Positions 47,009 to 53,663 of a stretch of 64,000 bases of DNA are shown here, one piece after another. The stretch is from Haliscomenobacter sp. (GTDB lineage Bacteria > Bacteroidota > Bacteroidia > Chitinophagales > Saprospiraceae). The stretch lies in NCBI GenBank assembly GCA_016707205.1, contig JADJHZ010000021.1, positions 15,554 through 79,553 on the forward strand. Direction: 5' to 3'. The position numbers were made by a program, and so were the translations under genes. Numbering within the stretch: position 1 is the first letter of the stretch; each line of letters starts with the position of its first letter. The notes under the pieces were generated by a model, which saw nothing but the letters and a program-made list of their open reading frames with translations, was not told the origin of the DNA and did no database searches.

Positions 47009-47845
47009 ATGTTAAATCTGGCTTTTATTCCTGATTTTTCCGATCCCAATATGTGGGTCAGCCTGCTTACCCTGACTTTCCTGGAAATCGTTCTGGGGAT
47101 CGACAACATTATTTTCATCTCCATTATCTCCAATAAACTACCGGAGAGCCAGCAAGGGCAAGCCCGGAATATCGGCTTGGTACTCGCTATGGTTTTCCGC
47201 GTCGCTTTGCTATTTGGTATCAGCTACCTGGTGGCTATGCAGGCGCCTTTATTTTCTATTCACGGGAGCTTTTTTCACGGGGATTTTACCGGACAGAGCC
47301 TGATCCTGGCCGCCGGCGGCATCTTTCTGCTGTATAAAAGTACCAGCGAGATCCACCACAAACTGGAAGGCAGCGATGCGGCGGACGAGAAAAAATATGC
47401 CCAAGCGGGTAAGTCGCTGACGAATGTGATCATTCAGATCACGCTGATCAACATCGTGTTTTCCTTTGATTCGATCCTGACCGCCATCGGATTGAGCAAA
47501 GATCTGGGTGTGATGGTGATCGCGATTGTGGTTTCGGTGCTCATCATGATGGCCTTTTCCGGTCCGGTCGGCCGGTTTGTTAATCGCCACCCAACTATTC
47601 AGATGCTGGGGTTGGCGTTTTTAATCCTGATCGGATTCATGCTGATCGCCGAAGGCGCCCACCTGGCTCATCTAACGGTAGGCGATGCGGAGGTTTGGGC
47701 CGTTCCCAAAGGGTATTTGTATTTCGCCATCGCCTTTTCGCTGCTCGTGGAGTTCCTCAATATGCGTTTGCGCCACAAACCCGAGCCGGTGCAACTCCAT
47801 GGCATCCAGCAGGAAGCGGTGGAGGAAGGGATTATTAAACCGTAG
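47009..47845 (+). CDS. TerC family membrane protein
   Basis: A 278-residue protein of the TerC/YceF-type family: SLLTLTFLEIVLGIDNIIFI, IISNKLPESQQGQARNIGLV, QITLINIVFSFDSILTAIGL and ILIGFMLIAEGAHL. About eight TM segments carry the paired Asp motifs (GIDN, FDSI) that suggest metal-ion transport; some relatives export Mn2+. Tellurite resistance should not be assumed. It stands alone between repeat-rich gaps. Confidence 0.92.
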   Translation: MLNLAFIPDFSDPNMWVSLLTLTFLEIVLGIDNIIFISIISNKLPESQQGQARNIGLVLAMVFRVALLFGISYLVAMQAPLFSIHGSFFHGDFTGQSLILAAGGIFLLYKSTSEIHHKLEGSDAADEKKYAQAGKSLTNVIIQITLINIVFSFDSILTAIGLSKDLGVMVIAIVVSVLIMMAFSGPVGRFVNRHPTIQMLGLAFLILIGFMLIAEGAHLAHLTVGDAEVWAVPKGYLYFAIAFSLLVEFLNMRLRHKPEPVQLHGIQQEAVEEGIIKP

Positions 47846-48180
47846 GAGGATTTACGATGCACGATGTACGAAGTACGATTTACGATTTACGATTTACGAA
47901 CTACGAAGTATGAACTGCGAAGTACGCTGTTGTGCGTAGACTTCCGTCTACGCTTTCGTTCAATCTTCAGATTGCGCGTATTTCCTGCCGTTGGGGATTG
48001 CTGCGTTGTCTGACCTGTGATTTACAGGACTAAAGAATACACAGGATGTAGCTCAGATTTCCAATCCGTGACCGTTCCCCGGAATACTATTCCGGCCAAT
48101 TTTCTTATCTTACCCTGCTGTGCGTGTGCTTCCGTCTACATACAAGGGGGTCCAGGAATAAGACGGGAGAAGGGTGTAGG
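47846..48180. repeat. Chain of mini-hairpins and 7-bp array
   Basis: A 7-bp ACGATTT/ACGAAGT array (to ~47927) is followed by mini-hairpins: GCGTAGAC-TTCC-GTCTACGC (47934-47953), CAATCT-TC-AGATTG (47961-47974), CCTGT-GATTT-ACAGG (48014-48028), a degenerate copy of the 61782 hairpin (about 48046-48072) and CCGGAAT-ACT-ATTCCGG (about 48079-48095). No gene is supported here. The first two are an inverted copy of 9808-9847. Confidence 0.8.
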
Positions 48181-48270
48181 GGATGTAGAGGATGTAGAGG
48201 ATGTAGAGGATGTAGAGGATGTAGAGGATGTAGAGGATGTAGAGGATGTAGAGGATGTAGAGGATGTAGA
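48181..48270. repeat. Ten perfect GGATGTAGA units
   Basis: Ten exact 9-bp units, with a partial eleventh, end 24 bases before the ATG of the 2TM gene. The unit keeps one reading frame open (DVE), so the apparent ORF is an artefact. Perfect short tandem repeats at this position could change copy number by slippage. Confidence 0.95.
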
Positions 48271-48294
48271 GGATGGATAATCAACAGATAACAG

Positions 48295-48717
48295 ATGGCG
48301 GATAAAAACGAGATTCTAAAAAGAGCAAAGAAGCGGGTTAAAGCCCGCAAGGGGTTTTATGCTCACCTGGCGTCGTTTATCGCCGTAGGGATTTTCTTTT
48401 TTCTAATGAACATGGCCACCCTTGGGGAAGAACCCAATCTTTGGTTTTTCTTTCCTATGCTGCCGTGGATGGTGGGCTTGTTGATCCATTACCTGACGGT
48501 TTTTGGTTTTCCGGTAACCGGGGCCCTCTCGGAGGAATGGGAAGCCAGGGAGATGTACAAAGCCATTCGGCATGAACGAATGAAAGAAGGGTTGCCTCCT
48601 GATCCGGACGAGGCGGAAGAGGCGTTTTATCCTCCTGCCAGCCAGGACCTGGAACTGCCCGACCTCAAAAAGCAGAAAGATCCCCTTACCCGCTGGGATG
48701 ATAAGGATATCGTTTAG
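48295..48717 (+). CDS. 2TM domain protein
   Basis: A 140-residue protein with the 2TM domain: RAKKRVKARKGFYAHLASFI, TM1 (IAVGIFFFLMNMATLG), TM2 (WFFFPMLPWMVGLLIHYLTV) and VFGFPVTGALSEEWEAREMY. The C-terminal ~50 residues are acidic and Pro-rich. 2TM proteins in Bacteroidota often accompany sensor kinases, but none is here. It lies 9 bp before the EAD11 protein gene, so the two are probably co-transcribed. Confidence 0.85.
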   Translation: MADKNEILKRAKKRVKARKGFYAHLASFIAVGIFFFLMNMATLGEEPNLWFFFPMLPWMVGLLIHYLTVFGFPVTGALSEEWEAREMYKAIRHERMKEGLPPDPDEAEEAFYPPASQDLELPDLKKQKDPLTRWDDKDIV

Positions 48718-48726
48718 TCTAAGCTT

Positions 48727-49494
48727 ATGTCGGCCAAAGTTTCCTCCTTTGAGAAGATAAAACTCGGAGAATACGAGTACCTGTTTTTTCTTATCGCCTG
48801 GAGCGATTACGAAAGCTCTGTTCGGGCGCACTTGAACCCGCATCTCGAAAAATTTGGGGAACGAATCGGCGAACAAGCGCTGGTCGTTCAGGCGTATTTC
48901 AAAGACACCTACGAAACGGCAGAGCAAATCCTTTCCCTTCCCTGGTTGCCGGATTTACGCTCCCGGATGGAGCAGGAGCAGGAACCTTTTCTTTTGGTCA
49001 TCCGGGAGGATTTTCGCGCGTTTGATCCCTCGGTCCATCCTTGGGGCATTCTTTGGTTTGGCGATTATTGGGATGACCCGGACGCAATTTGGCGGGTGTT
49101 GGATACCCTTACCAGAAAATTGAGAAGCGGGGAGGACCTCTTTGCCTATTTTCAACATTTGCGGGAGGCGCCGGATACAAAGGCCCTGATTAAATCATCC
49201 GCCAACCAGGGGCACGGATTTCAGATACACAACAAAGCGGTGGTGGACGGATCTGTCCGGACTTTTGTTCGACGTATTCAGGAGGCGGTTGCAGGAAGTC
49301 ATACCCGTACCGCTTTGGACTTGCTGACGTCCCTCGATGATCCTTCGCTGTTAAGGGATGCCCTCCTGTTTCAATCCCGTTGGGAAAGATTGCAGCGGGA
49401 ATCCGTTCAAGGGACGATTTCAGCGAGCGATGTGGAGGTCCGAACCAATGCGCTTCACCGGGATATCTTAAACCGGATCGAACCCTTGCTTTAA
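48727..49494 (+). CDS. Protein with C-terminal EAD11 and unknown N-terminal domain
   Basis: A 255-residue protein. Residues ~178-255 match the EAD11 pattern: FVRRIQEAVAGSHTRTALDL, LLFQSRWERLQRESVQGTIS, VEVRTNALHRDILNRIEPLL. The comparable regions of the STAND protein (1-867) and the CHAT protein (56794) show the same order: short helix, LL(xx)(G/S)R(Y/W), (G)T(I) and a closing (I/L)... helix. The N-terminal ~165 residues are Trp/Tyr/Phe-rich (KLGEYEYLFFLIAWSDYESS; HPWGILWFGDYWDDPDAIWR) and match no family I know. No signal or TM is seen. By analogy with other EAD proteins the N-terminus may be an effector (inference). Confidence 0.65.
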   Translation: MSAKVSSFEKIKLGEYEYLFFLIAWSDYESSVRAHLNPHLEKFGERIGEQALVVQAYFKDTYETAEQILSLPWLPDLRSRMEQEQEPFLLVIREDFRAFDPSVHPWGILWFGDYWDDPDAIWRVLDTLTRKLRSGEDLFAYFQHLREAPDTKALIKSSANQGHGFQIHNKAVVDGSVRTFVRRIQEAVAGSHTRTALDLLTSLDDPSLLRDALLFQSRWERLQRESVQGTISASDVEVRTNALHRDILNRIEPLL

Positions 49495-49573
49495 ATATCT
49501 ATACCGGATGATTTTCCTCATTGAAATTGAGGCTTCATGCCCCTTAATTGGGCCCGAATCATTCCCTTTCCAT

Positions 49574-50713
49574 ATGAAAAACATCCTGATTATCGGCGGC
49601 TACGGAAACACCGGCCGCCAGATTGCCCAATTACTCCTGGATCGCCGGGAGGACGTGCATGTGATTCTTGCCGGCAGAGATCTCCGCAAAGCCGAGCAAA
49701 TGGCCGCCGACCTGAACTGCCGGGCCGGAAGGGACCGCGCCAGAGGAATCGCTTTGGACCTTTCCGATCCCAATCAAATGGACCAAGCCTTCCGGCAAGC
49801 CGATTTTGTGGTCAATGCTTCTTCTACGCTGATGTACATCCGGTCTTTTATGGAAGCGCTGTTAAGAACCCAAAAAGACGGGATGGATACGCAGCTTTCT
49901 TCCTCTGAAAAGTTGAAGGTGCTGAACGAACTCGCGCCGCAATTCGCCGATGCCGGTTTGATGTACATCGCCGATGGGGGCTTCCATCCGGGCGTGCCCG
50001 GCGCTATGGCCCGATACGGCGCTTCCCGTATGGATACGCTGGAAAAGGCGGATGTGTACAGCGTGCTCAAAATCGATTGGAAAGGATTATCCTTCTCCCC
50101 GGAAACCATGGATGAGTTTGTCCAGGAGTTTAAAGATTATAATCCTACGGTATTCCGGAATGGGGCGTGGGTGAAGTCTTCCTCCTGGAAAACATATCCT
50201 TATGATTTTGATCCTCCGTTTGGAAAGCAGCACACGGTACCCATGAACCTGCGGGAAATGGATGAATTGCCCCGCTTGATTCCCAGCCTCCGGCAGACAG
50301 GCTTCTTCGTGTCGGGGTTTAATCCGTTCACAGATCTGGTCCTGACGCCTCTGGTCGTTTTGGGGGTAAAAATCTTACCTGAACGCACCCACCGTTCGCT
50401 GGCCCGGCTGTTCCGCTGGGGGCTCAATTTGTCCAAACCGCCTTTTGGCGTCCTCCTGGTGGCCGACTGTGCCGGTAAAACCGACGGCGAGCCTGCATCC
50501 TTCCGGATCAGCCTGTTCCACGAAGATGCCTATCTGGTCACCGCAGCTCCCGTCGCCGCCTGCATAGAACAGTACCTGGACGGCATCGTTTGGCAGCCGG
50601 GCGTTCATTGCCAAGCAAATATCGTCGACCCCGAACCGTTCTTCAAAGCCATCGCCGACATGGGGGTGGTCGTGAAAGAAACGTCGGGGGAAGCGGTGGC
50701 TGTTAGGGAGTAG
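49574..50713 (+). CDS. Saccharopine dehydrogenase-like NAD(P)-binding protein
   Basis: A 379-residue protein starting MKNILIIGGYGNTGRQIAQL (Rossmann GGxGxxG); the longer frame from 49508 is not needed. The order of motifs (GIALDLSDPNQMDQAFRQAD, then VVNASSTLMYIRSFM, GGFHPGVPGAMARYG) fits the saccharopine dehydrogenase NADP-binding family, which also includes other oxidoreductases. The substrate is unknown. Its stop TAG is part of a GGGAGTAGGGAAAAGGGAGC repeat. Confidence 0.82.
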   Translation: MKNILIIGGYGNTGRQIAQLLLDRREDVHVILAGRDLRKAEQMAADLNCRAGRDRARGIALDLSDPNQMDQAFRQADFVVNASSTLMYIRSFMEALLRTQKDGMDTQLSSSEKLKVLNELAPQFADAGLMYIADGGFHPGVPGAMARYGASRMDTLEKADVYSVLKIDWKGLSFSPETMDEFVQEFKDYNPTVFRNGAWVKSSSWKTYPYDFDPPFGKQHTVPMNLREMDELPRLIPSLRQTGFFVSGFNPFTDLVLTPLVVLGVKILPERTHRSLARLFRWGLNLSKPPFGVLLVADCAGKTDGEPASFRISLFHEDAYLVTAAPVAACIEQYLDGIVWQPGVHCQANIVDPEPFFKAIADMGVVVKETSGEAVAVRE

Positions 50714-51028
50714 GGAAAAGGGAGCAGGGAGCAGGGAGCAGGTGGTGGTTGGTGGTTGAGTGGATCCGGAACCCTTGGTTTGAGGCAGCGCTTCAACTAA
50801 GCGCTGGTCGAAGTCTCAAGCAGGCGTGAGCAAGTCCAGACCGCAGCGTCTGTGGGGATAGTTTTGTGTCCACTACCTAGTCGAAGCGCTGCCTCAAACC
50901 AGTCGTTTTGGGCGTAATCGGATACCGGTTTCAGCTAGAGGCGTGGGACCAAGAAGAGCATAACCACCCTTGTTTGACCAGTTTCTCCCTGCTCCCCAAC
51001 CACTCAACCTCCAACCACCAACCACTCC
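50714..51028. repeat. Nested inverted repeats between convergent genes
   Basis: Outer arrays GGGAGCAGGGAGCAGG and GGTGGTTGGTGGTTG (50717-50762) are complementary to CCCTGCTCC...CCAACCACTC (about 50985-51025). Inside lies a 126-base element with perfect 19-bp terminal inverted repeats, 50776-50794 (TGGTTTGAGGCAGCGCTTC) and 50883-50901; the match extends inward to 24 of 26. The centre has no ORF. Confidence 0.85.
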
Positions 51029-52537
51029 CTATTCCCGTCCAGCTTTGATAAACGATTTGGTGGGTAACCCCTCCAGGTCGATCAGGTACCAGCCGGAGGG
51101 GAGGCTGCGGATATCGATGCGCTGTAAAGGAGGGAGGGCTGACCCGGTTAGCAGGATTTGCCCGAAGGGGTTTACTATGTTGAACGCCACCGGGTTGGCA
51201 GATGGCGGCAGACGGACCCACAACTCCTGCGCAGCGGGGATCGGGAAGAGGTATAGCGCTTCGGGTTCGAACGGGACCTGAACGGCCCGAATCGCACTGT
51301 ATTGAACGCTTCCGTCCCAGTCTTCCTGTTTTAAACGATAGTAGGTGTTCTCCGGGAAAGGGAAATAATCGGCAAAGGCATAGGTTTGTGGGCCATTCGT
51401 ATTGCCTTTCCCCGGCACGAAGCCCAGGGTTTCCCATGAGGTCCCATCCTTAGACCGCTCCACTCCAAAGCCTTTGAAATTCACTTCGTGCAGGGATTCC
51501 CATTTTAGTTCGGCAACCTTCCCCTTGGAAACGGCTTCGAAACGCGTAAGTTCGACGGGAAGCGGGCCAAGGCCCCATCCGATCAGGGACATGAATCCGC
51601 TGGTTCCACCCAGAGAATGAATCGCTTGGCCGTAGTTTAATACCGGCTTCATCAGTTCGGAAGGATGCACGGCGCCATCGTAGTGGCTATAGCTAGAGGA
51701 GCTATATGGGGCGGGGGTATGTAGCTTGATGTTGTTGTTGTCCAGCAGACTACCTCCGCTACCGATGAGGAGATTGCCCACTTCAACCGAAGGACTGGCC
51801 AGGGAAGTTAGCGCAACGCCTGTATTGGTTTTAACGCGCCGGGAAAAAATATCGATATGCCCGGAGGCGCCGTAGCTGCCCGAGCCGCCGCTATAGCTCG
51901 CAAACCCCAGAAAACCAAACCCATGCCCTAATTCATGGAGGGCGGTCGTTACAAAGTCAACTTTTAAGTTGGTCGGGGCCCCGTCCGTTCCAAAATGCCA
52001 ATCCGAAAATCCCGAGTTCATGAAAACCGAAAACTCCGGAGATTCGATTTCTTGCCCCAGCAGGTGTTCCGCGAGGGCGACGGGGTACCAGGTGGTATTA
52101 CCGGATGCCGGATAATTGGTCAGGAGCCGGAAACTGGAGGAGGCGTACCCAAGTCCGCCAACGGGTGTCCAACACGCATTGATGGTCACATTGCGATTGA
52201 GCGTCAACTGGTTTCTCCATATGGAAATCGCATAGTCGAAGGCAGTCATGGCCGCTGCGGGCCATTCATTGCACGTGTTCCCGTCCAGGGTGCTCCCTTG
52301 AGGCAGATAGACGGCGCTAATCGAAAAGGCTCTTAAGCTTAGGTACCTGGGCGGATCAGGAGGGATAAACAAATGCCTTTCAAAAGGGCCGGGTTGCAGA
52401 ATGCAAGGAGTGTGATTTCCATTCGATGGCCATACTACAGCGGGAAGTTGTGCCCATAAGGCGCAGGAATAAAACAGAATCAGGAGGAGAGCGCCTGGTT
52501 TTTTGAAATATAATTCGCGGGACCAGGTTTTGTACAT
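51029..52537 (-). CDS. Secreted zinc metalloprotease with T9SS type A sorting signal
   Basis: A 502-residue protein starting at ATG 52537 (MYKTWSREL...), with a hydrophobic signal segment (ALLLILFYSCALWA). An upstream start at 52660 is possible. The zinc motif is HELGHGFGFLGFASYSGGSG (HExxH); the M10-type third His is absent. The last ~90 residues (LYLFPIPAAQELWVRLPPSA, SLPSGWYLIDLEGLPTKSFI) form the T9SS type A C-terminal domain. It should be exported to the cell surface or medium. Confidence 0.82.
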   Translation of the reverse strand: MYKTWSRELYFKKPGALLLILFYSCALWAQLPAVVWPSNGNHTPCILQPGPFERHLFIPPDPPRYLSLRAFSISAVYLPQGSTLDGNTCNEWPAAAMTAFDYAISIWRNQLTLNRNVTINACWTPVGGLGYASSSFRLLTNYPASGNTTWYPVALAEHLLGQEIESPEFSVFMNSGFSDWHFGTDGAPTNLKVDFVTTALHELGHGFGFLGFASYSGGSGSYGASGHIDIFSRRVKTNTGVALTSLASPSVEVGNLLIGSGGSLLDNNNIKLHTPAPYSSSSYSHYDGAVHPSELMKPVLNYGQAIHSLGGTSGFMSLIGWGLGPLPVELTRFEAVSKGKVAELKWESLHEVNFKGFGVERSKDGTSWETLGFVPGKGNTNGPQTYAFADYFPFPENTYYRLKQEDWDGSVQYSAIRAVQVPFEPEALYLFPIPAAQELWVRLPPSANPVAFNIVNPFGQILLTGSALPPLQRIDIRSLPSGWYLIDLEGLPTKSFIKAGRE

Positions 52538-52786
52538 GCCATCGTGCGCCTCCCAACCTCCTAAAGGAGGCCCCCCACGCAAAATCCACAAAACAGGTTG
52601 CAGTGTAGCATGATATCCATTTCGGGTAAGGCCCAAAAGGGAGAATTCAAACATCAGCATCTTTTAGCAGTTTAAGACTCCCCGAAATGGATAGCTGGGG
52701 TTATTTCATCAAGCGTATTTTCTCCTGGCTCAATTTAAAGCATAATTTTAATAAGATGCTTATTTGAAATTCAATTAATTGTTAAT

Positions 52787-53626
52787 CTATTTTTTCTTAA
52801 CATTAAAATACAGCGTATCGCTGCTCACGCCGGTTAATATTCCAAGCCCATTCTTTACGTTTGTTGGAGGCTGGGTGATCGTCTGCGAGGTCGATGCCGC
52901 CGCGCCAAAAAGACCTGCGTATTCCGGCGTGACGCGGAATACGATCACTTGGTGCAGCCCGAATTGGGTGATTTCCCGAATGGGGTTGATCGAGTAAAAG
53001 CTGGTAATCTGGGGAGCGCTCAGCATGGCGAATCGTCGCAACCCGCCGTTTTCGCGCTCAAATTCGGCGAGGCGATCGTTGACGTATTCCGGGTTTTCCT
53101 CCAGGTTGCGCACAAGTACGTAGTAGTAGTCGCCTTCCGGATTCTCCCACGACACTTCGATGGGATCTACCAGGGTAAACCCGCCGGGAGGCAGGCCGGT
53201 AGTGATCTTGGTCATGGAGATTTCCTCCGTGGAGATTTGGGCTTCCCGCTGCGCCGGTACGAACGTTTCGGCAGAAACGGCCTTCCCGTTCCAGTCGAAG
53301 GACAAGCGGTAGGTTTTTCCGCTTTCGATGACGAGATCGGGTTGGTAATAGTATCCATCCCCCTTGGGCAATAGCGGATATACCTTGCCGCCTGCTTCGA
53401 TGGATGGCGTCAGACCGTCCAACGTAACCAGGACGGTATCCTGCCGGATATAGGCATACGATTGGGTAAGGCGAAGGGAGTCCACAGGCTGCCCGGCAAA
53501 CAAATAGCCCTCCACCACAGCGGTTTGGGTATCCAGGATAGCGCTTTCTTCCGTGCAACGAGACAGCGCAAACGTTATAATAGCGGCAAAGAGGATGCGG
53601 GAAGCGATAACATATAGCGATTTCAT
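52787..53626 (-). CDS. DUF4249 lipoprotein paired with a TonB receptor
   Basis: A 279-residue protein with a lipobox-like start (FAAIITFALSRC, Cys ~24). DUF4249 motifs seen in family members are VEGYLFAGQPVDSLRLTQSY, TYRLSFDWNGKAVSAETFVP and HQVIVFRVTPEYAGLFGAAA, with SDTLYFNVKKK at the end. It lies 37 bp after the TonB receptor gene, the usual arrangement, and probably works in capture of the same substrate at the outer membrane. 52538-52786, between it and the protease, holds no feature I can name. Confidence 0.85.
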   Translation of the reverse strand: MKSLYVIASRILFAAIITFALSRCTEESAILDTQTAVVEGYLFAGQPVDSLRLTQSYAYIRQDTVLVTLDGLTPSIEAGGKVYPLLPKGDGYYYQPDLVIESGKTYRLSFDWNGKAVSAETFVPAQREAQISTEEISMTKITTGLPPGGFTLVDPIEVSWENPEGDYYYVLVRNLEENPEYVNDRLAEFERENGGLRRFAMLSAPQITSFYSINPIREITQFGLHQVIVFRVTPEYAGLFGAAASTSQTITQPPTNVKNGLGILTGVSSDTLYFNVKKK

Positions 53627-53663
53627 GAACGACGTTTTTTGTTGGTAAAAAAAGAAGGGGCAT

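Noticed and set aside
47009..47845. Tellurite resistance from TerC
   Set aside because: TerC family proteins are widespread and no other ter gene is present.
48181..48270. CRISPR array
   Set aside because: The units are 9 bp with no spacers, and no cas gene is present.
48017..48280. ORF reading through hairpins and the GGATGTAGA array
   Set aside because: It is made of repeats only; the real gene starts at 48295.
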